From contig CBDDIR010000003.1 in the NCBI GenBank assembly GCA_965229115.1, forward strand, positions 4,457,623 through 4,521,622: a stretch of 64,000 bases of DNA, written 5' to 3'. Position 1 is the stretch's first letter; each line of letters opens with the position of its first letter. The stretch comes from UBA7672 sp965229115 (GTDB taxonomy: Bacteria > Pseudomonadota > Alphaproteobacteria > Caulobacterales > Hyphomonadaceae). Below, piece by piece: positions 50,857-59,829 of this stretch. The translations under genes and the position numbers were made by a program. A model generated the notes under the pieces. The model made no database searches and was not told the origin of the DNA. It saw nothing but the letters and a program-made list of their open reading frames with translations.

Positions 50857-52098
50857 TTAGCCCCCGACGTTCAGGTTCTTCGCCAGCGCCTTGTTCTTCG
50901 AAACTTTCCAGATCTTCGAGTCCACATAGAAGTGGTGAAGCCGAACGCCTGAAACCATCGCCGCGATCAGCTGGAAGCCAAGCCACGAGCCTTTCTCGGC
51001 GTCGATGAACGAGAACATGTTCGAGAACACCGAGCTCTGCAGCCAGTTGCCAACGTTTCTCTCGACAAAGGCTGCACCCGGGCCCTGGAGCGTGACGAGT
51101 GCGAAGACGAGGCCGAGGACGATGTAAAGCCAGGCATTCGAGAAGATCAGGTGCGGCAGGCCGCGCTTCTCTGTCGGCTCGGCTTTGGCGTAACGCTTCT
51201 CGCCATAGGCCCAGACGACGCCGTGATATTGCGCGCAATGACCGGTCGCGGTGATGAACACCCAGAAGGCGGCAAAGCGCGGATCGATGGCGAAGGTCAG
51301 ATAGTAAAGCGGAACAACCGTCGCGATGTAGAGCAGCTTCGGTCCGTTGAGCGTCTCGCCTTTCCGCCAGAGCTGAACCTGGTGGATCACATAGGCGATG
51401 GTCGAAGCGATGAAGACCACGTGGCAGATGTCGAACACGATCTCGCTGGTAAGCGAGATGCCCGTACCGGCGCGCTCAGGCGTGCTCCAGGGCGCAGTCA
51501 GCATCGCGATGTAGGGCGTCCACAGCGCGGTCATGAAGTAGATATTGTCGATGCGCTGATGCCGCGGATCGGTATCGCCATTCTTGCGCTTGTAGAGGCT
51601 CACAAAGCCCCAATGCTGTTTGTTGATGTGGTGCATCGCATAAAGGCTGAAGCCCAGCGTCCAGGCGATCCAGCCCCAGTCGAGCGCGGCCTTGGGAAGG
51701 GGGACGACCATGTTGAGCAGGTAGGGCAGAAGGATCACCACCGGCCCGATCAGGAAGGCGAGGAAGGACGAGATAAACAGCCAGCGCCGAACCGCCCACT
51801 CCTTGTTGTCGGTATAGGTGCGCGCGATCGTGGCCCAGAGATGCGGACCATCGACGATCGGGCCGTAAAGCATGGCCGCGATAATCATGATGTCGAAGGT
51901 CCGGCCCCCGAACGAAGCGGTCCATTGTGGGTCAACGCCCGAACCGCCCGAGCGGGTCAGGAACAGCGCCGCGAGCAGGGCATAGCCGAGCCAGAACGGC
52001 AGCAGGTTGAACGCAAGATCCTGTCGCGAACTCCACAACCAGGACCAGCGAACGCGGCTGGTCTTGGCTGGACCCAGATCCGAGGTGGTCGATGTCAT
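50857..52098 (-). CDS. Polytopic His-rich membrane protein
   Basis: A 413-residue protein with about nine membrane helices. His clusters occur at helix edges: DGPHLWA, MHHINKQHWG, ICHVVF, YVIHQVQ, GHCAQYHG and VRLHHFYVDSKIWK. The pattern recalls membrane metal- or haem-binding proteins, but no known family was assigned. It lies 177 bp downstream of msrQ on the same strand and might be part of the same redox unit; cotranscription is inference. Confidence 0.6.
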   Translation of the reverse strand: MTSTTSDLGPAKTSRVRWSWLWSSRQDLAFNLLPFWLGYALLAALFLTRSGGSGVDPQWTASFGGRTFDIMIIAAMLYGPIVDGPHLWATIARTYTDNKEWAVRRWLFISSFLAFLIGPVVILLPYLLNMVVPLPKAALDWGWIAWTLGFSLYAMHHINKQHWGFVSLYKRKNGDTDPRHQRIDNIYFMTALWTPYIAMLTAPWSTPERAGTGISLTSEIVFDICHVVFIASTIAYVIHQVQLWRKGETLNGPKLLYIATVVPLYYLTFAIDPRFAAFWVFITATGHCAQYHGVVWAYGEKRYAKAEPTEKRGLPHLIFSNAWLYIVLGLVFALVTLQGPGAAFVERNVGNWLQSSVFSNMFSFIDAEKGSWLGFQLIAAMVSGVRLHHFYVDSKIWKVSKNKALAKNLNVGG

Positions 52099-52275
52099 TT
52101 GGCCGGTTCCCCGCCGTTGATTGTCGCTTGCTGCGCCGGAAAGCGTGTGTGCGATGCGCTTCGCCTCGGGGGATGCAAGCGCTGTACCGGTTATTACGCC
52201 TTATGGTTGACGGCGAGCGGGTTCGCGTCAGACGGGTCCGATCCGCTGCTAAAGCAAGGCGCGGGCGATTGCCCG

Positions 52276-52929
52276 TCAGGCCGCGGCTTGGGCCGGGCGG
52301 AGGCGTTTGAGACCCCAGCGGCCGACGCGCCAGAGGAGCAGTACGGCGAGGATCACGGCGTGGATCGTCGGGTCGCCGTCGATGATCTTTACCATGAGAA
52401 GGTTGTGCGCCACGGCAAGGATCGCCAGCGGATAGATCAGCCAGTGCAGACGATCCCACGTCTTGCGGCCAAGGCGGCGGATCATGCCGTTGGTCGAGGT
52501 GATGGCGAGCGGGATCATCAGGACAAGAGCCGCCATGCCCAGCATGATGTAGGTGCGGATCATCACGTCTTCCCACAGAAGCTGAAGCGACCAGTTACGG
52601 TCGAGGCCGAGATAGGCCAGCATGTGCAGGAAGGCGTAGAAGAACGCCGCAAGGCCAACGCGACGACGAATGAGCACGATCGGCACCCAGCCGGTAATGT
52701 CGCGAATAGGCGAGATCGCGAGCGTGACGAGCAGCACGCGAATGGCTGTGTCGCCAAGATAGCGGTGGGTCCACTGCACCGGATTGAAGCCCATGACATA
52801 GGGCTCGGTATTCGTGAGCATCAACGTCCAGAGCACAGCCAGATACGCAAACGGCGCAATCAGCGCGATGAGCGTCAGCGGCTTCATCCACGTCTTGGCG
52901 AAGGTGCGCAGGAAGGCGTTGCCGGCCAT
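52276..52929 (-). CDS. msrQ: Methionine sulfoxide reductase haem-binding subunit
   Basis: A 217-residue membrane protein with about six helices and the ferric-reductase-like domain: WTHRYLGDTAIRVLLVTLAISPIRDITGW and FFYAFLHMLAYLGLDRNW contain haem-ligand His residues. It takes quinol-derived electrons and passes them to MsrP. It begins 3 bp after the msrP stop. Confidence 0.92.
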   Translation of the reverse strand: MAGNAFLRTFAKTWMKPLTLIALIAPFAYLAVLWTLMLTNTEPYVMGFNPVQWTHRYLGDTAIRVLLVTLAISPIRDITGWVPIVLIRRRVGLAAFFYAFLHMLAYLGLDRNWSLQLLWEDVMIRTYIMLGMAALVLMIPLAITSTNGMIRRLGRKTWDRLHWLIYPLAILAVAHNLLMVKIIDGDPTIHAVILAVLLLWRVGRWGLKRLRPAQAAA

Positions 52930-52932
52930 GGG

Positions 52933-53949
52933 CTAGTAGTTCTTCTTCAGGTCCATGCCGGTGTAGAGCGCGGCCACCTGCTTTTCATAACCGTTGAACA
53001 TGTCGGTGTTGCGCTTCTCGTTGAAGCCGCCCTTGCCGCCGATGACGCGCTCAGACGCCTGGCTCCAGCGCGGATGTGGCGCGTTCGGGTTCACGTTGGA
53101 ATAGAAGCCGTATTCGGCCGCGTTCGCCTTGTTCCAGGCGGTGGTGGGCTGAGCGGTAATGAAGCGGATCTTCACGACGGACTTCGTCGCCTTGAAGCCG
53201 TACTTCCAGGGGATGACGGTGCGCAGCGGCGCGCCGTTCTGTTTTTGGAGCGCCTTGCCGTAAGCGCCGACCGCAAAGAGCGGCAGTTCGTTCATGGCTT
53301 CGTCGAGGCGCAGGCCCTCGGTGTAGGGCCAGCGCAGGCTGGGACGATTTACGCCCGGCATCTCTTTCTTGTTCAGATAGGTTTCGAACTGAACATACTT
53401 GGCCGTAGCCTTCGGCTTCAGCTTCTTCATCACGTCAGCCATCGGCACGCCGATCCACGGCACGACCATCGACCAGGCCTCGACGCAGCGATGGCGATAG
53501 AGGCGTTCCTCGAGCTTCGAATAATCGATGAGGTCGGAAAGGGCGTAGACGCCCGGCGCATCAGTTTCGCCTTCGACGGTCACGGTCCACGGCGAGACGG
53601 TCATCATGCTGGCATAGCGCGGCGGGTCGTCCTTGCTGGTGCCGAATTCGTAATAGTTGCAGTACCCCGTAAACGCGTCCTCGATCGTGGTCTGGTCGGC
53701 GACAGCGTAGGCGGCTTTCTTCGCTTTGAGCGCGGCGCCCGGCGCTGCATGGGCAGCGGCGTTTTTCGGAGCGGCGGCGACAGGGGTCTGCTGTTCTTCG
53801 GCACAGGCCGGCAACGGGCCGAGGATCGATCCGGCGCCAAGGAAGCCGGCCGCAGTCAGGATGCGTCGACGGTCCATGAACACGCCCTCAGGCGTCATCT
53901 CTTCGCGGAGCGACTGGTAGTCCTCGTTGCGGCGGAACTTCAGCTCCAT
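52933..53949 (-). CDS. msrP: Periplasmic methionine sulfoxide reductase catalytic subunit (molybdenum)
   Basis: A 338-residue protein. A Tat signal (MDRRRILTAAGFLGAG) precedes the oxidoreductase-molybdopterin domain, with catalytic Cys in RHRCVEAWSMVVPW, plus TVIPWKYGFKATKS and NPNAPHPRWSQASER. It repairs oxidised methionine in periplasmic proteins with the MsrQ subunit. The ATG at 53949 has GAGGAG upstream; a start 10 codons earlier is less likely. Confidence 0.93.
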   Translation of the reverse strand: MELKFRRNEDYQSLREEMTPEGVFMDRRRILTAAGFLGAGSILGPLPACAEEQQTPVAAAPKNAAAHAAPGAALKAKKAAYAVADQTTIEDAFTGYCNYYEFGTSKDDPPRYASMMTVSPWTVTVEGETDAPGVYALSDLIDYSKLEERLYRHRCVEAWSMVVPWIGVPMADVMKKLKPKATAKYVQFETYLNKKEMPGVNRPSLRWPYTEGLRLDEAMNELPLFAVGAYGKALQKQNGAPLRTVIPWKYGFKATKSVVKIRFITAQPTTAWNKANAAEYGFYSNVNPNAPHPRWSQASERVIGGKGGFNEKRNTDMFNGYEKQVAALYTGMDLKKNY

Positions 53950-54090
53950 CTCGCACTCCTCAAACTGCTGTGGGCGCACGGCCGATGTTTAGAACGCTTT
54001 CTCTACGCCTTATCTAACGCCGGGGATTGGAAGATCGAAACATTCTCACGGCATTGCGACGCGTTCTTTTGCAGCGCCCGGGCACGGCGC

Positions 54091-54119
54091 TTGACCTATA
54101 TACTGTGTGAACCTATGTA
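54091..54119 (+). promoter_or_regulatory. Promoter of the PadR/HAAS operon with possible operator
   Basis: TTGACC (54091-54096), a 17-base spacer and TATGTA (54114-54119) form a sigma70-like promoter. The flanking CTATATAC and GTATAG form an imperfect inverted repeat across it, the usual place for a PadR self-repressor to bind. No other regulator site was seen. Confidence 0.5.
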
Positions 54120-54189
54120 TAGTGCCATACAAGGTAGGATGGCTGCAGTTGGCCGGACAAGCCTTCTGAAAGGGCGGACTTTTTACGGG

Positions 54190-54570
54190 ATGGCCGACAA
54201 GCACGCCGAAAGCGCCGAGGATGTCAGCGCCAAGCTGGAGCAGGAGCTTCGCCGTGGCGTGATCGTTCTGGCGACGCTGTCGCAATTGCGTGAGCCGCAA
54301 TACGGCTACTCGCTGCGTCAGGCGCTGGCGACACGCGGCATGACGATCGAGGAAGGCACGCTCTATCCATTGCTCCGCAGGATGGAGGGGCAGGGCCTGC
54401 TCGCCAGCGAGTGGCGCATCGAGGATGGCCCGCCACGCCGCTACTACACGCTGAGCCCGCAGGGCGAAGCTCTGTTCGCCAGCCTCACGCAGAGCTGGCG
54501 CAATCTCACCGGCATCGTCGATGGGCTCATCGGCGAAGACAGATCAACGAAGAGGAAGGCCGCACAATGA
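54190..54570 (+). CDS. PadR-family transcriptional regulator
   Basis: A 126-residue winged-helix protein: LRRGVIVLATLSQLREPQYGYSLRQAL, EEGTLYPLLRRMEGQGLLASEWR and RRYYTLSPQGEAL are the PadR signature. The ATG at 54190 is used; in-frame ATGs at 54118 and 54139 fall in or near the promoter. It overlaps the next gene by 4 bp (ATGA). PadR/HAAS pairs typically sense envelope or drug signals. Confidence 0.85.
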   Translation: MADKHAESAEDVSAKLEQELRRGVIVLATLSQLREPQYGYSLRQALATRGMTIEEGTLYPLLRRMEGQGLLASEWRIEDGPPRRYYTLSPQGEALFASLTQSWRNLTGIVDGLIGEDRSTKRKAAQ

Positions 54571-55514
54571 GCGCTCATCCCATCCCCACTGGCGCGCTGA
54601 TCGAAGCGTATGTCGCTGACGTCGTGAAGCGCTTGCCGCGCAGGATGCGCAATGATGTGGCGTTCGAACTGCAGGCGCTGCTGCAGGACGAACTGCGTGG
54701 CCGTGCAGGCGATGCGGGCCGGTTGCCGGATCAGGCGATGACGCTGGACCTGCTGCGCAGCTTCGGCCAGCCCGATGATGTGGCGCAACGCTATCATCCG
54801 CCGGGCGTGCCGATCATTCCGCCGCAACATACGCACGCCTTTGCCTGGGCGACTGCGATCGGCATTGCGCTGCAATGGTCGGCGACCCTTCCGGCAGCGA
54901 TGAGCACGGGCGCGGCGAACTGGATCGGTGTGTGGTGGACAAGCTATGGCCTTGGCGCTTTCTGGTGGCCGGGTTTCCTCATCACGATAATGATGATCGC
55001 AGCCTTCGTGCGGCGGGGCTGGCCTGCGCCACTGGAAACATGGTCGCCCCGCGTGATCGACCGCGATCATGTGAACCGGCCGCTGTTCGGCGCAGGTCTG
55101 GCGCTGGCGTTGCTGGGCGTTGCGATTTGGGTTGCGGTGGCGTGGTGGTCGATCACCGATGCCGGAACGAGCCCGCTGGCGCGCGTCTTCCAGTTCGATG
55201 CGGACTTCCTCGCGCTCAAAGCGCCGGTTGTCCTGATCTACTGGGCGCTCACGATTGCGCTTCTGATGACTGTGTTTGTCGAGGGCAGGTGGCGCGCCCT
55301 GACACGGCGGATCGAGATGGCGCTGAACATCGTGTGCGTGGCGATGCTCGCGTGGATCGCTCTGGCTGGCCCCGTGTTCGTGCAGCAGGCGGCTGACGAT
55401 ACAACGCGCGGAATCCTTGCGCTTCTGGCGATCGTGCTGGCGCTTCACGCCGGATGGACGCTCCTGCGGACGCGCAAGTCGATCCCGATGCCGGAGGCGT
55501 TGCGTGGCGCGTAA
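54567..55514 (+). CDS. HAAS/DUF1700-like membrane protein
   Basis: A 315-residue protein. The N-terminus (about residues 1-75; VVKRLPRRMRNDVAFELQALLQDELRG, LDLLRSFGQPDDVAQRY) is a HAAS-type helical domain that usually works with PadR regulators. The remainder has about five membrane helices. It is coupled to padR by ATGA, so it is probably the sensor or target of that repressor. Confidence 0.75.
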   Translation: MSAHPIPTGALIEAYVADVVKRLPRRMRNDVAFELQALLQDELRGRAGDAGRLPDQAMTLDLLRSFGQPDDVAQRYHPPGVPIIPPQHTHAFAWATAIGIALQWSATLPAAMSTGAANWIGVWWTSYGLGAFWWPGFLITIMMIAAFVRRGWPAPLETWSPRVIDRDHVNRPLFGAGLALALLGVAIWVAVAWWSITDAGTSPLARVFQFDADFLALKAPVVLIYWALTIALLMTVFVEGRWRALTRRIEMALNIVCVAMLAWIALAGPVFVQQAADDTTRGILALLAIVLALHAGWTLLRTRKSIPMPEALRGA

Positions 55515-55551
55515 ACTGGTCCCAGCCTCTCAGGGTTGATTCGGAGGGCTC

Positions 55552-55974
55552 ATGCGCCTTGCAGCTTCACTATTGATCCTGCTCGCGGCCGGTTGTGCTG
55601 CCGCGCCGGAGGCTCCGGCGAATGACCCGCTGAAGCCGAAGACGACGGGGCAGGCGCTGGCGCAGCTGGCCTGTCCGCACAGGATCGCGGAGGCGACAGC
55701 GTGGGTGAACCATATGCCGGGACCAGCGCGACCGGCGCGCGAGCTGAACGTTGATGTCCGTCTGGTCGAGGCGACGGATACGGCCGTGGTTCTGAGGTCC
55801 GCGGCATCGACCGGGGATACGCTGGTGCTGGAAATCAGGACATCGCCGAATGCGCCTGTGCCTGGACGACTGGCCTATCGCGAGCCGGTTCCGAACCCCA
55901 TGTACAAGAAGATCAGCTTCTTCTGCCGCGGCGGCGAGGTGTACGCGATCGACAGGATCGAGAAAGTCTATTGA
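55552..55974 (+). CDS. Small lipoprotein of unknown function
   Basis: A 140-residue protein with a lipobox (LLAAGC). The mature part includes a basic-region ACPHRIAEATAWVNHMP and two further Cys (CP, FCRGG). No family was recognised. It lies 37 bp after the HAAS gene, so it may belong to the same transcript. Confidence 0.55.
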   Translation: MRLAASLLILLAAGCAAAPEAPANDPLKPKTTGQALAQLACPHRIAEATAWVNHMPGPARPARELNVDVRLVEATDTAVVLRSAASTGDTLVLEIRTSPNAPVPGRLAYREPVPNPMYKKISFFCRGGEVYAIDRIEKVY

Positions 55975-56076
55975 GACGCGAGATATCGCGTCGATCTGCC
56001 GGATTTGCCCTTGAGGCATCGCTCCTGTAGAGGAACCCCAGATGTCCGGGCCGGGGGTCCGTAGCAGGGAGTGCGC

Positions 56077-56904
56077 ATGCGACTTGGGTTTTTCGGCGAT
56101 GTGGTCGGGCGCGCAGGACGCGCAGCGGTCGCCGAGCATCTGCCCCGCGTGCGCAAGCAGCTGAAGCTCGACTTCGTCGTGGTGAATGGCGAGAACGCCG
56201 CGGGCGGGTTCGGCATCACGTCGTCGACGGCAAACGAGCTCTTCGATGCGGGCGCGGACTGCATCACGCTGGGCAATCATTCCTGGGATCAGGCTGAAGC
56301 GCTCACCTTCATCGAACGCGAGACGCGGCTGCTGCGCCCGTTCAACTATCCGCAGACGCTGAATATTCCCGGGCGTGGCGCGCAGCTGTTCACGACGCCG
56401 AACGGCCAGCGCGTGTTCGTGATCCAGATCCACGGCTCGGCTTTCATGGAGTCGCTGGACGATCCGATCCAGGGCGTGCAGCGCGCGCTCGATGAAGCGC
56501 CGCTTAGGCAGGTGGCGGATGCGGTGATCGTCGAGATGCATGCGGAAGCCACCGCCGAGAAATACATCATGGGCCACTTCTGTGATGGCCGCGCAACGCT
56601 GGTGGTCGGCGCCCATACCCATGTGCCGACGGGTGATGCGCATATCCTCGCGAACGGCACGGCTTACATGACGGACGCGGGTATGTGTGGCGACTATGAC
56701 AGCGTGATCGGCATGAAGAAGGGGCCGCTTGTTCAGCGGGCTTCGACCCGTCTGCCGACGGAACGGAAATCGCCCGCGGAAGGCCCGGCCACAATGTGCG
56801 GCGTGGTGGTGGAATCCGACGATAACAGCGGCCTTGCCGTGCGCGTCGCCCCTATCCGCGTGGGCGGACGCCTGGCCCAGACGCTGCCTTCGTTCGACGA
56901 TTGA
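56077..56904 (+). CDS. ymdB: YmdB-type metallophosphoesterase (TIGR00282)
   Basis: A 275-residue phosphoesterase: FFGDVVGRAGR, FVVVNGENAAGGFGIT, LGNHSWDQ, HAEATAEK and VVGAHTHVPTGDAHIL carry the metal-binding Asp, Asn and His residues. The family hydrolyses 2',3'-cyclic nucleotides and affects RNA turnover or biofilm in Bacillus. The ATG at 56077 is chosen; a GTG two codons before is possible. Confidence 0.9.
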   Translation: MRLGFFGDVVGRAGRAAVAEHLPRVRKQLKLDFVVVNGENAAGGFGITSSTANELFDAGADCITLGNHSWDQAEALTFIERETRLLRPFNYPQTLNIPGRGAQLFTTPNGQRVFVIQIHGSAFMESLDDPIQGVQRALDEAPLRQVADAVIVEMHAEATAEKYIMGHFCDGRATLVVGAHTHVPTGDAHILANGTAYMTDAGMCGDYDSVIGMKKGPLVQRASTRLPTERKSPAEGPATMCGVVVESDDNSGLAVRVAPIRVGGRLAQTLPSFDD

Positions 56905-57016
56905 TCCTCCGGCGTCACAGTCCTGTGCGCTGATTGTCGGCGTTCGCCTCTCAGGCTAGGTCTTGTGTCCAGCAATCCGGCCGGACGGGCGCGGATGAGT
57001 CTTGGGAGGACACCTC

Positions 57017-57793
57017 ATGCGTACGAACCTGATGCGGTCGCTTGCGATCGCAGCCCTGCTTGCAACTTCGGCCTGCGCAACGATGGGCGGCGAAGCGCCG
57101 GTGACGGCCATGTCTGAAAATATCGTCGCAGCCGTGAACGATGCGGCCCGTCCGCAGGCCGACAAGGATCGCGATGTGAACCGCAAGCCGGCCGAGATGG
57201 TCGCATTCGGCGAAGTGCGCCCCGGCGACAAAGTTGGCGAGCTGATCCCCGGCGCCGGCTACATGACCCGCATCCTGTCGAAGGCCGTCGGCCCGACCGG
57301 CAAGGTCTATGTGTTTGCCAGCCAGCCGGTTGCCCGCGAAGGTCAGCCGCCGCCAGCAGCGCCGGTTGCTGCAATCACCGCTGACACCGCGAACTATGGC
57401 AACGTGCAGGTTGTGATCTCGAACTTCGCGACGATCGCGAACCCGGAGCCGCTGGACCTGGTGTGGACCTCTCAGAACTATCACGACATGCACAACCCCG
57501 GCCGCAACCTCGACATCAACGCGGCGAACAAGGCGATCTACAATGCGCTGAAGCCGGGCGGCATCTACATCGTGCTCGATCACCAGTCGGCGAAGGGCGT
57601 GGATTTCAGCGCGGACCTGCACCGCATCGACGAAGCGAAGGTGAAAGCTGAAGTGCTGGCAGCTGGCTTCGAGTATGTTGGCGCATCGACCGTGCTCAAG
57701 AACCCGGCTGACGACGGCACGAAGACGGTGTTCGATCCGTCGGTGCGCGGCACGACCAACCAGTTCATCCTGAAATTCAAGAAGCCGGGTTGA
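57017..57793 (+). CDS. Exported SAM-dependent methyltransferase-like lipoprotein
   Basis: A 258-residue protein. The signal peptide has a lipobox (LLATSAC). The mature domain has a Rossmann methyltransferase pattern: GELIPGAGYMTRIL (motif I), QVVISNF, LDLVWTSQNYHD and GGIYIVLDH, resembling the family of predicted secreted methyltransferases. How an exported enzyme would obtain SAM is unclear. GGGAGGA precedes the ATG at 57017, and a strong terminator follows. Confidence 0.75.
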   Translation: MRTNLMRSLAIAALLATSACATMGGEAPVTAMSENIVAAVNDAARPQADKDRDVNRKPAEMVAFGEVRPGDKVGELIPGAGYMTRILSKAVGPTGKVYVFASQPVAREGQPPPAAPVAAITADTANYGNVQVVISNFATIANPEPLDLVWTSQNYHDMHNPGRNLDINAANKAIYNALKPGGIYIVLDHQSAKGVDFSADLHRIDEAKVKAEVLAAGFEYVGASTVLKNPADDGTKTVFDPSVRGTTNQFILKFKKPG

Positions 57794-57819
57794 GGCTTCT
57801 TGGAGTTGGCGAACGAGGA

Positions 57820-57851
57820 ATGGGGAGGCTTCGGCCTCCCCATTTTCGTTT
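57820..57851. terminator. Bidirectional Rho-independent terminator
   Basis: A perfect 10-bp stem (57820-57829 with 57834-57843) holds a TTCG tetraloop; TTTCGTTT follows on the + strand, and an A-rich flank gives T residues on the minus strand. It serves the methyltransferase-like gene and the convergent DUF488 gene. Confidence 0.85.
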
Positions 57852-57855
57852 GGAG

Positions 57856-58305
57856 TTAGCGGAAGAGGATCTCCTTCCGCTTGAGGCCTTTTTGCTCCAG
57901 CGCTGTCGCGATGCGATGGCGGTGGCACTTCTTGGCTTCGCCGCAGAAACAGAGAAGGGCGGTGGGTTGGTCGCGGATCAGCTCTTCGGCTTCGAGCAAG
58001 GCGAGCTGCGCTTCGGGGCGCATGAAGCTGTTTTCGTAGATGCGCCAGAATTCATCGAGGCGTCCGGCACGATTAGCCTCACGGCCAGCCTTGGGCGTGC
58101 CGAGCAGACGGAGATGGATGTAGCCGATGCCTTCCTCGTCGAGCGAAGCGGCGAGCAGCTTCTTGGAAAAGCCCGCGCGGCGTGAGTTGGCGACGTCGCG
58201 CGTGTCGATGATGCGTTTGACGCCGGCGCTTTGAAGCCCTGCAATCAGGCCGGGCAGCGTGGTATGTTCATAGCCGACGGTGAAGAAGGTTTTCGCGCGC
58301 GCCAT
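57856..58305 (-). CDS. DUF488 family protein
   Basis: A 149-residue protein with the DUF488 pattern: FFTVGYEHTTLPGLIAGLQSAG, VKRIIDTRDVANSRRAGFSKKLL and LLCFCGEAKKCHRHRIATALE, with the Cys-x-His cluster near the C-terminus. The family is uncharacterised. Divergent from the next gene and with its own terminator. Confidence 0.85.
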   Translation of the reverse strand: MARAKTFFTVGYEHTTLPGLIAGLQSAGVKRIIDTRDVANSRRAGFSKKLLAASLDEEGIGYIHLRLLGTPKAGREANRAGRLDEFWRIYENSFMRPEAQLALLEAEELIRDQPTALLCFCGEAKKCHRHRIATALEQKGLKRKEILFR

Positions 58306-58339
58306 GGGCAGAAGATAGGTCCGATCGCACGAGGCGCAA

Positions 58340-59356
58340 TCACTTGGCTGCGGTCTGGGGTGCTGCAGCCTTTTTGGCGGCTTGCTTTTTCTCGGCTTCC
58401 GCTTGCTTTGCCTCGTCCTGCTCCTTGGTCGATTGGCGGCCGAGGCGGGCGGCGGTCAGGGTGTTGGTGATCGCGTGGTTGCCCTCGTGGCAGGCATACT
58501 CGTGGAAGCGGTCGGGGTGGCGTTTCAGCACGTATTCCGCGCTCCACGGAGCCGTGAAAACGGCGGGGTCTTCGACCGTGAACTGATAGAGGATTTCGTC
58601 TGCGCCAATCTGCGTGAAGCGCTCGATGGTGCGACTACCTTCGGTGATGGGGATGGGGCCGCGATAGACGACGCCGGTAATGTCGGGCGCGGAGATGTGT
58701 GTGGTCTCGACGACCAGCGTCTCACCCTCCCAGCGGCCAGCGGAGTAGCCGCCGCGCGTGCGGATGTTTACAGGCGGCGCGGCGCCGCTGAGATGGATGA
58801 TCCGGCCGCCATCCGTGTCTTCGGTGGCGATGACGATAGCGTCCGACGTCTGCACGATCTGATGCGGAATGACATAGCTGTTCGCCGTTAGCGGCGGGTG
58901 GGCGAAGCTGGAAACGCAGCGCTCCCACGGGGGGCGCTCTTCGGGGTTATCGAAGCCGTAGGTCTCGAGTTCGTCGATGCGCTGCAGGGTCGAGACGGCA
59001 AGGCGCGTGTAGGGGATGCGGCCATTGTCCGGCGCGGTGAGCCAGGAGGAACGTAGTTCGCCGCGGATCGAGAGCAGTTGGTCAGGATTGAAGTAGTCTA
59101 TGTCGGGATCATAGACGCCGTCCGGGCCAGGGCGGGACATGGCCTTGATAGCATCTGCAGCTTTCTCGGGCGCGATGACGAGGCCGTGGATCGCCTTGTT
59201 GCGCTGCAGGCCAGTGAGCGATGCGGCGTACCATAAGCCCTGGAAGTCGGGCTTGCCGGCGGCGGTGTGGGGCAGGTTGGGTGATGCAGCCAGCGTTGGC
59301 TGTGCAAAGGCTGGCTGCGCGCAAAGGAGCACGAGACCTGCGAGAATAGCTTTCAT
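58340..59356 (-). CDS. Exported protein of unknown function (WEGETLVVET family)
   Basis: A 338-residue protein with a signal peptide (LAGLVLLCAQPAFAQ). It carries the family pattern GKPDFQGLWYAA, DGRIPYT, GGRIIHLS, SAGRWEGETLVVETTHI, IERFTQIGADEILYQFTVEDP and YACHEGNH seen in many uncharacterised exported proteins. The C-terminal tail is a Lys/Ala-rich linker (KKQAAKKAAAPQ). Substrate unknown. Confidence 0.7.
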   Translation of the reverse strand: MKAILAGLVLLCAQPAFAQPTLAASPNLPHTAAGKPDFQGLWYAASLTGLQRNKAIHGLVIAPEKAADAIKAMSRPGPDGVYDPDIDYFNPDQLLSIRGELRSSWLTAPDNGRIPYTRLAVSTLQRIDELETYGFDNPEERPPWERCVSSFAHPPLTANSYVIPHQIVQTSDAIVIATEDTDGGRIIHLSGAAPPVNIRTRGGYSAGRWEGETLVVETTHISAPDITGVVYRGPIPITEGSRTIERFTQIGADEILYQFTVEDPAVFTAPWSAEYVLKRHPDRFHEYACHEGNHAITNTLTAARLGRQSTKEQDEAKQAEAEKKQAAKKAAAPQTAAK

Positions 59357-59470
59357 GGCGCTGTTCCTGACCCGATAGCCAGATACAGCGCCAATTCTGA
59401 AAGCTCTACTTACGAATGCTGTCGGACGGGACAGCCACGTGATGCTGGCTAAAGATCAGCCAGCAGCAGG

Positions 59471-59803
59471 TTAGCTGGCGGCGGGCGCGGTTTCGCGGAT
59501 CCACTCGGCCAGCTTGGCCTTGGTCATTGCGCCGGTCTTCATCGAGAGCAGCTTGCCGTTCTCGAAGATGAGCAGGGTGGGCAGGCCTCGAACGCCGAAG
59601 CGCCCCGGGGTCATCGGGTTCTCGTCGGCGTTGAACTTGACCAGCTTGGCCTTGCCGTCGAGTTCGCCTGCGAGTTGTTCGAAGGCGGGCATCATCTGTT
59701 TGCACGAGCCGCACCATTCGGCCCACAGGTCGACGACGACGGGTCCCGTCGCGCCGAGGACTTCGGTTTCAAAGTTGTCGTCGGTGACTTCCTGGAGGGC
59801 CAT
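59471..59803 (-). CDS. Thioredoxin (WCGSC variant)
   Basis: A 110-residue thioredoxin. Active site WAEWCGSCKQ, cis-Pro loop GLPTLLIFENG; the canonical Pro of WCGPC is Ser. The ATG 59803 (MALQEVTDDNF) matches a standard length. It lies 26 bp after a second thioredoxin gene on the same strand, a probable duplication. Confidence 0.88.
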   Translation of the reverse strand: MALQEVTDDNFETEVLGATGPVVVDLWAEWCGSCKQMMPAFEQLAGELDGKAKLVKFNADENPMTPGRFGVRGLPTLLIFENGKLLSMKTGAMTKAKLAEWIRETAPAAS

Positions 59804-59829
59804 GTTGTGTCGTCCTGTTCGTGTGAGAG

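Noticed and set aside
51151..54192. Upstream 1000 codons of a frame that ends in the PadR gene
   Set aside because: This part is opposite msrP, msrQ and the His-rich membrane gene; only the last 126 codons are real (PadR).
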